A program made the translations under genes and the position numbers. A stretch of 64,000 nt of DNA, from positions 61,024,709-61,088,708 of the forward strand of contig CM043971.1 in assembly GCA_014529385.2 (NCBI GenBank). Direction: 5' to 3'. Within the stretch, counting starts at the first letter, position 1; the number at the start of each line of letters is the position of its first letter. Source of the DNA: Adiantum capillus-veneris (Eukaryota; Streptophyta; Polypodiopsida; Polypodiales; Pteridaceae). The notes below the pieces were generated by a model. It saw only the letters and a program-made list of their open reading frames with translations, was not told the origin of the DNA and searched no databases. Shown here in pieces: positions 10,595 to 25,484 of the stretch.

Positions 10595-10897
10595 ACAGAT
10601 GTCTTATGGCAGAACAAGATGAGCGGCATGATTTACATGGGTGAGGCCGTGAGGGTTTAGATAGGTAGAGCATACAAAATAAAAAATGTATATGTTGTAA
10701 TATGCTACTTAGCACTTCCCACTGCAGATCTCCAGGTTTACAATTTTCAAGTGGAGAAGGTAAAGCTTGGGGGAAGAAGGGGTTAGCATGGACGAGAGAG
10801 AGAGAGAGAGAGAGAGAGAAAAGAAGAAAATTTTAACGTCAGTAGGAAACTATCCCGAGAGACCTTAAAAATCTATCCGACAATTGAACTCAACATG

Positions 10898-10953
<56 letters not shown>

Positions 10954-10987
10954 CGCTGACAACACACACACACTTATATGGATGCTA
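10200..10987. repeat. spacer with many (GA)n microsatellites
   Basis: (GA)n or (AG)n tracts occur at about 10229-10254, 10338-10367, 10490-10504, 10562-10590, 10795-10820 and 10901-10954, all with the purine on the plus strand and separated by 40-200 bp of unlike sequence. No gene is seen between them. Confidence 0.9.
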
Positions 10988-11220
10988 GAGCGGTTTTTAC
11001 ACTAAATTTTTGAACTTTTTGTAGTTTTTTCAACTTCAAATATAAAATTTAGCACTAAATCTCAAATTTGCATGGGGAACCTAGGTATTTTTCAGCACTA
11101 CTAAGAGTATGAGAGAAGGAGAAAGAGGGGACGAGAGCACTTGTGTTGCCACTGCACACAGACACACACACAGAGAGAGAGAGAGAGAGGCAAAGAGAGC
11201 TTGAGCAGTAGTGCTCTCCC

Positions 11221-11237
<17 letters not shown>
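10988..11237 (+). repeat. repeat A, copy 1, ending in poly-C
   Basis: Begins cggtttttacactaaat, contains caaatataaaatttag, cctaggtatttttcagcact, gagagcacttgtgttgc and a CA/GA-rich part, and ends agtagtgctctc plus a C run (11217-11237). The same order of blocks is at 22372-22625. Here it is joined directly to the (CA)n that opens tandem unit 1. Confidence 0.75.
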
Positions 11238-11251
<14 letters not shown>

Positions 11252-13460
11252 ATACACATTCGTTTATTTTGCTTATGGTTGATGACTCATGAGAAGTTGA
11301 CAACCTTTTTTGTGCTTGGAGTTCAATAACCCATGGGTTGCATGAACGTACACTAATGGTAATACATGTAATAGGACATAATTTTGGAATCAACACTCTG
11401 GTGCCTTTTCCTTCACACAACCCATACTAATAGATGTATCAATTGCAATCCCGGGATTTCTCCTCTTGGCCGATATCGCACATCATGTGTAGCTTTCAAT
11501 ATTTACTCTAAATCGGTGTAACTTTGTCCTATGTGGGCACATGAATGTACATAGGAGTAGTAGATGGGAGTATATGCTCATGATATGATTACCTAACTCA
11601 GTGGCTGTCAAGTTATTATTGGATCACTTTAATAAAGCTCAGCATAATGCGGAGGCCCATACTTGAATAAAGTAAAGCCATTCATACCAAACCCTTATAG
11701 GCTATTTCTGATCTTTGACTTTTGGCTCCTACAGTCTTTGGCTCGTGCACCGCGTAGCTCACCTTGGGTCTTTGTCTACTGATTCAACTCTTTTCCTGCT
11801 CTTGCTTTCTGTGAAGACCGAAACTTCCTTTGTAGATGCAACCCTTTCAAGTATCTTCTTGCTCGCCGCCCCTCTAAGCGAACCCCCTTTTTTTCGATTT
11901 CCTTGGCTCTATGCTCGCGCTACCACTGAGTACTCTTCTTGCTCTCTCAAACATCTCTCACACACATACACACACTCACACACACATACACTGCACGGGA
12001 GGCCCCTCTCGGATTGTAGACTAGCTGCTTGGCTTGGTGACGCACTAGCAGTATGAGGTCTGCTCCCCTTGTGGTTTTCAACCACCACATATGTAGGTAT
12101 TTAATCGTATGAAAACTATTTTTCTATGCTTGGTCGATGCACCACTGCTATATCTCTCGAGGATGTTACAAACATACACATGTACACTTCAATTGTTGCA
12201 ACAAGGATCTGGCATGGATGGTATATTGCAAGTCTTCCGTATTTTTCACATTCTATTCATGATGAGCCCTGGGGGCTAGGTCCGAATGCTACTTGGATCT
12301 CATTGAATAAACAGTCTCTAAAGAAGATTTATGTTCTATAATCATAGAATAAAATGTTTGACATTTAAAGTGAAAGTTACAGCTTGAAGCTGGTGAATTA
12401 TGAAGTTTTTTTGGCATGGTATGAGACAAAGATATAACATCTATGCTTTTGAATGCCTTAAACCTCCCGTAGAGGGTCTCCAAGCGTAGAGGGTCTTCTT
12501 GGAGACGGTGATTTTTGAAATTCTTGAAAAATCTTTAAGAATACAAACAAGGTTCGATTTTTGATAGAATTGCTTATATTGTTAATAATTATAAAACAAA
12601 TGCTGAAAGTAAGCTTCTTGAAACTCTAAGACTGATAGGGACTGGAGATAGATTCGGGGTTTACAGAATTCATAAAGTTTCATAAAGCTCGAATTGTTTT
12701 CATAACAATGAGTATAAAATGTCACTTGTTGCTATGGGATGCGTAACATCTATTTGATTTTCTTCTCTTGGATAGCGAACACACTGGATATCACACATGT
12801 GGTACGCCATAAACACACTCTTAAATAATAAACCCCTTGTTTTTGGCATACGAACACGTAGATAGGTACCTACGGAGAATTTGGTCAATTTTTGTATCAT
12901 GTATGGTAGTAGATACTAGCATTATTTTGAGTCTACTCAGTGAATATTGGGATACACACGACCCGACACTCAGAGGCTACATTGTTTAATCTCTCATCTT
13001 AACAGTCAATCCTAAGGGTAAGCTGTAAACTAGGTCTACATGTGTGACATGGATGACAACTAGATCGAGTGTCGACACCTATTGAAAACATAGAAACATA
13101 GCCAGTTTTAACTGAGTGTTTTTGAATGGATGCAGGTAACAACTGGATCCTTCTCCATGTAGATGTAGTGGAAGCTCATCCCAAAGGGTGGACACGCAGA
13201 GATACAACATTAAGATATCAATTTGTAATGATCAAAGATAATTTTTTAATCTAAATGACTGTATTATCCATTAGATACAGAATGTTGTATTGGAGTATAT
13301 GAAATGTTAATGTTTTATGACATTTTGTTTTAAAGTATTGTTATTTAATATATTATTTAATACAATTGTCTAAATATGGTTCAATTATGAGGGGATTTTC
13401 ATACTTAAACACACACTCCTTTTCCCTACTAGGACTAGTGCTATACTTAACAAATTGGAA

Positions 13461-13920
13461 CATTAGGAAGAGTATGAGGTCTAGGAGAGCCTCTTTATTT
13501 GCCATGAGATCATGGAGGTGATTAACATTTTGATGACTAGGTGGATGCCATGTGTGCAAGAATGGTGGGTGTGTAAGAGAGGTATAACAATGGTCAAAGG
13601 ATGCACTTTTTTCCCAAAAAAGGAGGGGATGACTTTATGATTCTCGGCTTTCCATAACTCCTACATATGATCCCGATTTGAGCGCACATTATAAATGTGC
13701 AATCTACACGCCGAGCTTTCGTAGATATGCTAGATGATATAGTTTTGCCCGCCATATTTTGAATTTCATTTTGGGGGGAAGATTTGAATTCAAATAAACT
13801 AGCCGTTTTGCATGTTTGAATTCAAATGCTTTCCTTTGATTACTTTCTTAATACTAGAGTTTTGACTCTCTTAAACTGGCAAATAAAGAGGCCCTCCTAG
13901 ACCCCATTCTCCGCCTAATG
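13461..13920. mobile_element. MITE with 44 bp terminal inverted repeats
   Basis: The left end 13461-13504 and right end 13877-13920 are inverted repeats with about five mismatches in 44 (both start cattagg and share ggtctagga and gcctctttatttgcca). Tandem unit 2 lacks the element at the equivalent site near 17865, giving an empty-site comparison. The 460 bp length, the TIRs and the absence of coding are typical of a MITE. The target-site duplication is not clear, so the superfamily is open. Confidence 0.8.
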
Positions 13921-14092
13921 ATTAGATAATATATTAAATAATAATTTAGCTACTCCAATTTATATTGACTTCAATCAAATGGTTTTTTCAGGATATGGGT
14001 ATTCATACCCTAAGAATTGGATTGCCTGCTCTCTGGTTAATTGTTCCCTAGGAATTGGAGCGCTTAATGTCTATTATTAATAGCTTGACCCA

Positions 14093-14625
14093 CCTAATCC
14101 AAAGGGATAGGTCGGGGCTCTTTAGCTCCTAAATTGGTCAAGGTAATACAAGTTACATTATTACATGCTTGATCTACCCAATCCAAAGGGATGGGTTGGG
14201 GCTCTGAGCTCCTAAATTGGTCAAGCACCTACATCCTTACATATAATCCATATACTGTAATCCATGTCCATCCTCGAGCAGGTCTGGAATTTCAAGTGGT
14301 CTTTATCTTACAGGATCTGAGTATTTTATAGTAACCACCATGATGACATAGTTCACAAATTTGGGGTGACACATCAACCAAAATCATGAGATGTCAAGTA
14401 TGTAGTTTTTATAGTACCATACTCTCCTCCCTGGAGGACTCCTTTATCATACAACAATTGGTTATTCTTGCATCTAAACCCTGTTCAACACATTAGAGAT
14501 AGGTATTCTCGCATCTAAACCACACTCTCCTCCCAGGAGGACCCCTTTATCATACAACAATTGGGTATTCTTACATCTAAACCCTGTTCAACACATTACA
14601 GATGGGTATTCTCGCATCTAAACCA
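14093..14625 (+). repeat. internal duplications at the 3' part of tandem unit 1
   Basis: A block of about 75 bp (aatccaaagggatgggttgg .. ctcctaaattggtcaag) is present twice at about 14099-14226. A block of about 110 bp with ctcctccctggaggac and catacaacaattgg is present twice at about 14421-14625. The same internal duplications are in unit 2 (18036-18170 and 18361-18555), so they predate the tandem amplification. Confidence 0.75.
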
Positions 14626-14760
14626 TTTTTAACATAGTATAAGTGATTGAGCTATAAACATTGAATTTTTTCAGGAGCATTTACTACAATTGGTGGGGGA
14701 TTGGTCGACTTGGTGGACCATCCTCCACCAAGTGGATCTCGCCTCTAGGATGGGGGATGG

Positions 14761-18690
<3,930 letters not shown>

Positions 18691-18737
<47 letters not shown>

Positions 18738-19525
18738 ATTTTTCTTATGGTTGACGACTCATGAGAGGTTGACAACCATTTTGGTGGTGGGAGTTCAATA
18801 ACCCATAGTTTGCATGAACGTACACTAATGGTAATAGATGGACTAGGACATGATTTTGGAATCAACACTTTGGTGCGTTCTACTTCACACATCCCATACT
18901 GATAAATATACCGATTGCAATCGTACGATTTCTCATCTTGGTCGATATTGCACATCATGTGTAGCTTTCTATATCTACTCTAAATTGGTGTAGCTTTGTC
19001 ATCTCTGGGCACATGAATGTACATAGGAGTAGTAGATGGGAGTATATGCTCATGTGTAGCTTTCCATATTTACTCTAAATTGGTGTAACTTTGTCCTATG
19101 TGGGGCACATGAATGTACATAGGAGTAGTAGATGGGAGTATATGCTCATGATATGATTACCTAACTGGAAGTGGCTGTCAAGTTATTATTGGATCACTTT
19201 AATAAATCTTAGCATAATGGGTAGGCCCATACTCGAATAAAGTAAATCCATTCATACCAAACCATTATAGGCTATTTTTGATCTTTGAGTCTTGGCTCCT
19301 ACAGTCTTTGGCTCGCGCACCGCGTAGCTCACCTTGGGTCTTTGTCTACTTATTCAACTCTTTTCCTGCTCTTCCTTTATCTGAAGTCCAAAACTTCCTT
19401 TGTAGATGCAATACTTAGAAGTACCTTCTTGCTCACAGCCCCCCTAGGCCAACCCCCTTTTTTCGATTTCCCCGGATCTACGCTCACGGTACTACTGAGT
19501 ACTCTGCTTGCTCTCTCAAACATCT

Positions 19526-19562
<37 letters not shown>

Positions 19563-21760
19563 ACACATACACTTCAAGGGAGGCCCCTCTCTGATTGTAG
19601 ACTAGCTGCTTGGCTTAGTGACGCACTAGCAATATGAGATGTGCTCCCCTTGTGGTTTTCAACCACCACATATTCAAGTATTTATTCATGTGAAAACTAT
19701 ATTCTATACTTGGTCGATGCACCATTGTTATATCTCTTGAGGATGTTACAAACATACACATGAACACTTCAATTGTTGTAACACAGATCTGGCCTGGATG
19801 GTATTGTGTAGGTCTTCTATATTTTCCCCATTTTGTTCATGACAAGCCATGGGGGTAGGTTGGAACGCTACTCGGATACTCAACTATCTAACAAAATATA
19901 TTGTACAACTTGTTGGCATGTGTATTCAACACACCATGCAGAAGAATTCATATCAGGTAGGTGTTTTTCACCTACTTAGAAATGATATGTTACATTTTCA
20001 TTGTGATCACTTGTTCATCGGTGATTAAGGTAGCATAATAATCAGAAGGGAACTTAGATATAGTGTATTTTTTACAAAAAATTATTGGGTTTGTTACTTA
20101 TCTGAAAAATCCTTCTGGAATATTGTGGTTGGTGAGACCTAGTAAAAATGTTTCTCAAATATTTGGGATATTGTACTATGTGTTACAGATAACCTATGAC
20201 ATGTGGGTAGATTACAACTGGCATATGGTTTTTTTAGTGTATTTGACAGGTTTTTAAACATCGATAAAACTCTTTGACATAACTTGATGAATAAGAGTGA
20301 TCTTTGGGTGAATAATCTGACAGTGTTACTTTCTAATCTTGGTTATGATAAATGGTACTCAAAAAGATTTGTCTTGACATATAATGAACGATTGATCCAT
20401 GGAATACTTTCTATATGTGTTGTCAAAGCCTCATAACTCTTGTGAAGGGTCTCTTTGTCAGATGGCATATATTGGTTTTTTGAAAAATTGCCCAAAATAT
20501 TTGCCTGATATACGATCAAGACTCTGTCTAAATTTGGTTAGATTGCTCTAGTAGCATTTCTTTCATTGGATTGGGCGGCAAATGGTTCTTTTTTTCATTA
20601 AGCATAAGCATAAAAAACATAATAGTCTGTTGAAATTGGTTGAACACGAACATTTGGATCTCATTAAATATGCAATCTATAAAGAAGATGTTTGGTGTGT
20701 AGTCATACAATAAATTTTTGACATTTAAAGTGGAAGTTACAACTTGAAGCTAGTGAATTATGAGGTTTTTTTGGCATGGTATGAAACAAAGGAATAACAT
20801 CTATATTTTTGAATGCCTTAAACCTCTTGTAGAGGGTCTCCTTGGAGATGGTGATTACTGAAATTTTTGAAAAATCGCTAAGAATACAAACAAGATGTTG
20901 TTCGATTTTTGATAGAATTGCTTATATTGTCATTAGTTTGTAAGACAAATTCTAAAAGTAATCTTCTTGAAACTATGAGACTGACAGGGACTAGAGATAG
21001 ATTCAGGGTTTACGTAATTCATAAAGTTTCATAAAGCTTGAATTGTTTTCATAACCATGAGTATAAAATACCACTTATTGCTATGGGATGCATAGCATCT
21101 ACTTGATTGTCTTCTCTTGGATAGCAAACACACTGGATACCCCATATGTGGTAGGTCATAAACACACTCTTAGATTATAAACCCCTTGTTTTTGGTATGC
21201 GAACACATAAATAGGTACCTACGGAGAATTTGGTCAATTTTTGTATCATGTACGGTAGTCGATACTAGCACTATTTTGAGTCTACTCAGAGAATATTGGG
21301 ATACACACAACTCTACACTCAGAGGTTACATTATTTAAATTCTCAACTTAACAGTCAATCCTAAGGGTAAGCTGTAAACTAGGTCTACAGGTGTGACATG
21401 GATGACAATTGGATCTAGTGTCGACACCTGCAAAACGCACAAACATAGTTAGTTCTAACCGAGTGTTTTTGTATGGATGCAAGTAACAACTGGATCCTTC
21501 TCCATGTAGATGTAGTGGAAGCTCTTCCCAAAGGGTGACACACACATATAAAACATTAATTAGATATCAATTTGTAATGATCAAAGATCAAATTTTTGAT
21601 CTAAATGATTGTATTATCCATTAGATACAAAATGTTGTATTGGTGTATATGAAATGTTAATTGAGTTTTATGACATCTAGATTTAAAATATTATTATTTA
21701 ATACAATTGTCTAAGTATGGTTCAATTATGAGGGTATTTTCATACTTAAACACACATACA
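18691..21760 (+). repeat. 3.5-3.9 kb tandem unit, copy 3 (3' truncated)
   Basis: Follows unit 2 without a gap. It matches unit 2 up to cttaaacacaca near 21755, then stops at a short CA tract that runs into a (GATA)n microsatellite. The last 900 bp or so of the unit is therefore missing. Like the 5' edge of the array, the 3' edge is in a microsatellite. It has a private 94 bp tandem duplication. Confidence 0.85.
18961..19148 (+). repeat. 94 bp tandem duplication private to unit 3
   Basis: The block starting gtagctttc and ending agtatatgctcat occurs at 18961-19054 and again at 19055-19148. Units 1 and 2 have one copy. The two blocks differ by several substitutions. Confidence 0.9.
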
Positions 21761-21791
21761 CACACACATAGATAGATAGATAGAGAGATAG

Positions 21792-21824
<33 letters not shown>
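21761..21824. repeat. (GATA)n/(GA)n microsatellite
   Basis: tagatagatagata then gagagaga. It separates the truncated end of tandem unit 3 from the 155 bp repeats. Confidence 0.9.
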
Positions 21825-21826
<2 letters not shown>

Positions 21827-22300
21827 CAAAATCTTACGTTAAGATCATGCTCTGATAGGCAATAGAGAGAAAGGTCCAAAGTTGCATTTGACGTAAGAAA
21901 TGGTTCATGGCACCCGACCATAGTAGTGACGGAACAACTTGCATTCGGACATAAGGGCGATTCGCACAAGCATTGAGGGAGGCAAAAATCTCCCGCCAAA
22001 ATCATGCTTTAGGTAGTAGAGAAAAAGGTTCAACATTGCGTTCAACCAGAAGCAATGGCTCGTGACGGCCGATCATAGCGGTGAAGGGACAATTTGCATT
22101 CAAGCATTGGGGTGATTCCCATAAGCATCGAGGGAGGCAAAAATCACATGTCAAGATCATGTCCCCATAGGCAGTAGAGAGAAATGTTTAAAGTTGCATT
22201 TAACAACAAGCAATGTTTTGTGGTGACCATACCAGTGATGTGACGACTTGATTTTGGACATCGGGGTGATTTGCATAAGTTTTCACCTCGCAATGTGAGC
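21825..22300 (+). repeat. 155-156 bp tandem repeat, three copies
   Basis: Copies start at 21825, 21981 and 22136 with ggcaaaa(a)tc and share atcatg, ggtagtagagagaaa, ggttcaaagttgc, caatggctcgtgg, gacaacttgcatt and gggtgattcgcacaagcat. The third copy is followed by ttcacctcgcaatgtgagcac, which also follows the isolated fourth copy at 22656. No coding or tRNA-like structure is seen. Confidence 0.85.
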
Positions 22301-22371
22301 ACGCGTTTGTTGTTGGGAGAAAACTTTTTTTACAAAAATGTGAAAAAGCTACATATAGGAATTTTTAGAGG

Positions 22372-22625
22372 TGACCTAAGGTTTTTACACTAAATTCCTC
22401 CAAATGTTGTCACCTTCAAATATAAAAATTGACAGTAAATCTCAAAATTTGTAGGTGGGATTACACTAAACCTAGGTTTTTTTGAGCACTGCTACAAATA
22501 CTCAACAGAGGGCAAGAGCACTTGTATTGCTAGTGCACAAACACACAAAACACACACACACAGAGGAAAATAGAGAAAGAGAGAGTTAGTAGTAGTGCTC
22601 TCTCCAGAGGGGGGGGGGGGGGGGG
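22372..22625 (+). repeat. repeat A, copy 2, ending in poly-G
   Basis: Same order of blocks as 10988-11237: ggtttttacactaaattcc, caaatataaaaattgac, cctaggtttttttgagcactgct, gagcacttgtattgc, (CA)n and gtagtgctctc, ending in a homopolymer. Here the run is G (22609-22625) where copy 1 has C, so the homopolymer differs in strand. Confidence 0.75.
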
Positions 22626-22629
22626 AGGG

Positions 22630-22655
<26 letters not shown>

Positions 22656-22661
<6 letters not shown>

Positions 22662-22830
22662 TCTCTTGCCAAGATCTTGCTTCCATAGGTAGTAGAGAGA
22701 AAGGTTCAAAGTCGTGTTCAACGATAGTAGATAACTCGTGGAAATTGACAATAGCTGGGAAGGGATGACTTGCATCGGGGCATCATGACGATTTGCACAA
22801 GCATCCACCTTCTGCAGTGAGCACACCTTT
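22656..22830 (+). repeat. 155 bp repeat, fourth copy with tail
   Basis: Starts ggaaaatctcttgccaaga after an (AG)n tract and matches the repeats at 21825-22290 to its end. It then has the tail ccaccttctgcagtgagcacacctttg, like the tail after copy 3. Confidence 0.8.
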
Positions 22831-22869
22831 GTAACCATGTCCCCATATTAACAAGGTTCCTACATATGA

Positions 22870-23099
22870 GTTTAGAGGTGACTTGAAGGGTTTTACACTA
22901 AATTTCTCTAGTCTTACACAGGTTTACTAGACTTAAAATTTAGCCTTACACAGGTTTACTAGACTTAAAATTTAGAATGTAGAGGTGAACCTAAAACATT
23001 TTAGTTGGGATTACACTAAATCGCTTTCTTTCTTAACCATGCTCCTAATATATGAGAAAATTTAGAGGTAATTTGAGGGTTTTTACACTAAATTCCTCT
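22870..23099 (+). repeat. repeat A-type fragments and a 32 bp duplication
   Basis: The lead motif of repeat A (gaggtgacttgaagg.ttttacactaaatt) recurs at about 22872-22905 and 23064-23099. Between them a 31 bp block (cttacacaggtttactagac..) is repeated at 22913-22943 and 22945-22975. The last A-type motif runs directly into the 3' end of the copia RNase H frame. Confidence 0.7.
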
Positions 23100-23333
23100 A
23101 GGCTTCTCAGCTCCGAGGGCCTTGGTAAAGATATCCGCTATCTGCTCCTCTGTGTTGACGTAGACCAAGTCGATGTGGCCCGCCAACACTCGCTCTCGAA
23201 CGTAGTGGTAATGGACCTCTATGTGTTTGGTCCTAGCATGGAACACTGGGTTCCTAGCCAACTGCATGCTGCTGAGGTTGTCACAATGAATGACAATCTG
23301 CTGGTCCACCTGCACTCCCAAGTCCTCAAGTAA
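23088..23333 (-). pseudogene. copia RNase H, C-terminal part
   Basis: Encodes the end of the RNase H domain: IVIHCDNLSSMQLARN (catalytic Asp), then HARTKHIEVHYHYVRE and EEQIADIFTKALG, a strongly conserved copia ending. The upstream part in the same frame reads LSSTEAE (catalytic Glu). It is separated from the preceding open stretch by a stop at 23427-23429, where the family has Trp (TGG to TGA). After KALGAEK the frame runs into unrelated repeat A sequence, so the domain lacks its natural end. Confidence 0.85.
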
Positions 23334-23429
23334 TGTGCGTAGCCAAGCTACCTCGCAGGCCGCAACTGCTACACCTCTGTGCTCGGCCTCTGTGCTCGAT
23401 AAAGCAACCGTAGGCTGCTTTTTGCTGCT

Positions 23430-23890
23430 TCAAGTAACAGCAGCACTCCCAAAAGAGAACATGAAGCCACTCGTAGATCTCCTATCAACAATGCTACCTG
23501 CCCAATCTGCATCTATATACCCATACAATGCTAATGGTGCATCTGCTGCATAGAACAATGCGTAGTCAAGAGTCCCTTGCACATACCTTAGTGTGCATCG
23601 TACTCCATCCAAATGTGGCTTCCTTGGAAGCTGCATGAACTGACTCTCCAAGCCTACTGTGTAGCTCAAGTCTGGCCTCGTGATAGTCAAGTAGATTAGA
23701 CTACCCACCATCTTCCTGTACATATTGACATCCTCAACAACATCACCCTTCTCTGCACTCAGCTTTGCATTCACATCCAAGGGAATAGAAATTGGCTTAC
23801 AATCAGTCATACCATACTTTGACAACATGTCCAAAGCATACTGTCTCTGTGACAGCCATACACCCTCTGGAGTTCTGATCACCTCAATGC
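23430..23890 (-). pseudogene. copia RT C-terminal end and RNase H N-terminal part
   Basis: Codes for QRQYALDMLSKYGM, then MYRKMVGSLIYLTITRPDLSY and the RNase H start YIDADWAGSIVDRRSTSG (first catalytic Asp). These blocks are standard for copia polyproteins. The upstream junction at 23891 is a 34 bp direct duplication that changes frame relative to the RT part. The downstream end is the stop at 23427-23429. Confidence 0.85.
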
Positions 23891-23924
23891 CATACACCCT
23901 CTGGAGTTCTGATCACCTCAATGC
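23857..23924. repeat. 34 bp tandem duplication in copia RT
   Basis: The 34 bp block that begins catacaccctctggagttc lies at 23857-23890 and again at 23891-23924 with no differences. Because 34 is not a multiple of three, it shifts the pol frame and repeats the peptide GIEVIRTPEGVW. Confidence 0.95.
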
Positions 23925-24612
23925 CAAGAAAGTAGCGCAACTCGCCTAAATCTTTCATTTCAAACTCCTGTTTGAGAAGGCCCTTCACATGGTCAATCTC
24001 CATAGCATTGTCACCAACAATAATAAGGTCATCTACATATATGGTAATGACCACAATCCCCACATCACTCTCACGTACATAGAGTGAATGATCAGCATGA
24101 GCTCTCCTAAAACCAATACTGACAAGATACTTGGCAATCCTGTCATGCCATGCTCTAGAGCCCTGCTTCAAACCATACAAAGCTTTGAGAAGTCTGCATA
24201 CATAATATGGGTAACCTGGATCAACATAACCAGGTGGCTGATCCATATACACTTCCTCTTGCAACTCACCATTCAAGAAGGCATTCTTTACATCCATTTG
24301 ATGCATAATCCATCCTCTAGATGCAGCCACTGCTATGACAGCTCTCACAGTCATCATCTTTGCCACTGGAGCAAAGGTCTCCTCATAGTCTATGCCATAC
24401 GTCTGTGCATAACCCTTTGCGACCAGCCTTGCCTTGTGACGCTCAATGTTACCATCAGCCTTATGCTTGGTTTTATACACCCATTTACAGCCAATAGCTT
24501 TCTTGCCACTTGGCAATGGCACCAACTCCCATGTGTCGTTTTCTTCCCATGTAGCCATCTCTTCATTCATTGCATCATCCCAATGCACATTTCCAACTGC
24601 ATCCTCAAACAT
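23884..24612 (-). pseudogene. copia reverse transcriptase
   Basis: About 242 codons of RVT_2-type reverse transcriptase: WELVPLPSGKKAIGCKWVYK, KARLVAKGYAQTYGIDY, ETFAPVAKM, MDVKNAFLNGEL, QPPGYVDPG, LLKALYGLKQGSRAWH and the catalytic IYVDDLIIVG. RT copies the element RNA to DNA in the cytoplasmic particle. All catalytic blocks are present, so this piece is well kept. The upstream end is a one-base frameshift near 24612 (EPT then MFEDA in the shifted frame), and the downstream end is the 34 bp duplication. Confidence 0.92.
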
Positions 24613-25208
24613 GTGGGCTCCACATCCTGTATCACTTTAGCCATGTAGGCTTGGTGATGCGCTAGATACCCATCATAAGTCAATTTCTGAACTGGATTTC
24701 TGACTCTATTAGATCTGCGCGGTCCTGGGTCACTCCTTTGCCCTCTAGCATCTTCTTGTACTTTCCTTACACCAGGTGTCCTGACAGCCGGAATTCCGAA
24801 TTCCTCATCAAGACTTTGTTCAGAACCATCTGAATCCATGTCTACATGTGAAAAAACTGATGATGCATAAGACATAAAGGGAGGTTCATCAACCTTTTCC
24901 TTTCCTTTTCGTGATACATTCCCTGTACTTGTTGGTGGAGTAACCTGCATACGTAGTCTACCATTCCATGGTTTCTCAACAGAGCCACGAGAAGAGGACT
25001 CTTGTGGTCCACTCAAAACCTGTGACTGTGGCCTGACATTTTGTACAACCACATCATCTTTTACATCAGCCCCAATAGTGCCATGTGCATTACTGTACCA
25101 GCTGCTCAGCTCATCAAAGACTACATCTCTGCTCACTCGTAATTCTCGTGTAGTAGGATTGTAGCACCTGTACCCCTTTTGTTCAAGGGAATATCCCACA
25201 AGAATACA
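24567..25208 (-). pseudogene. copia integrase C-terminal tail and linker to RT
   Basis: Begins after a TAG near 25209 in DPKA*KCILVGYSLEQKGYR, the usual copia motif after the integrase core (FLGYS..KKGYRCY). It continues through RELRVSRDVVFDE and a low-complexity Ser/Pro/Gly linker to RRSNRVRNPVQKL and the start of the RT region. Its end overlaps the RT frame because of a one-base frameshift. Confidence 0.85.
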
Positions 25209-25484
25209 TTTCTATGCTTTAGGATCCAATTTCCTACGTAACTCATCTGGTACATGCACGTAAGCTATGCAGCCAAACACTTTCAAGTGTGCCAAATCAG
25301 GCTTTGTACCTGTAAACTTTTCCTCAGGTGTTACATCATGCACCGCAGCTGTAGGTGTCCTGTTCATAATGTACACAGCTGTATTAACGGCTTCAGCCCA
25401 GAAATGATGAGGCATGTTCTTCTCATTCATCAATGCACGTGCAACCTCTGCAATGTGCCTGTTTTTCCTTTCTGCGACCGCATT
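25209..25484 (-). pseudogene. copia integrase core, C-terminal part
   Basis: Continues the integrase after the stop at 25482-25484 in the same frame: *NAVAERKNRHIAEVARALM, with the third catalytic residue Glu, then HFWAEAVNTAVYIMNRTPT and KVFGCIAYVHVP. Counting the stop as a residue, the spacing from the second Asp is 35, as in D-D-35-E integrases, so no bases are lost here. The stop is best read as CAG to TAG. Confidence 0.88.

Noticed and set aside
21825-22830. Possible CRISPR-like array (repeats with regular spacing)
   Set aside because: The 155 bp units are contiguous tandem repeats without unique spacers, in a plant-type genome.
24088-24648. 186-codon plus-strand frame inside the copia RT region
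   Set aside because: It is antisense to well-supported RT coding sequence and has no motif of its own.
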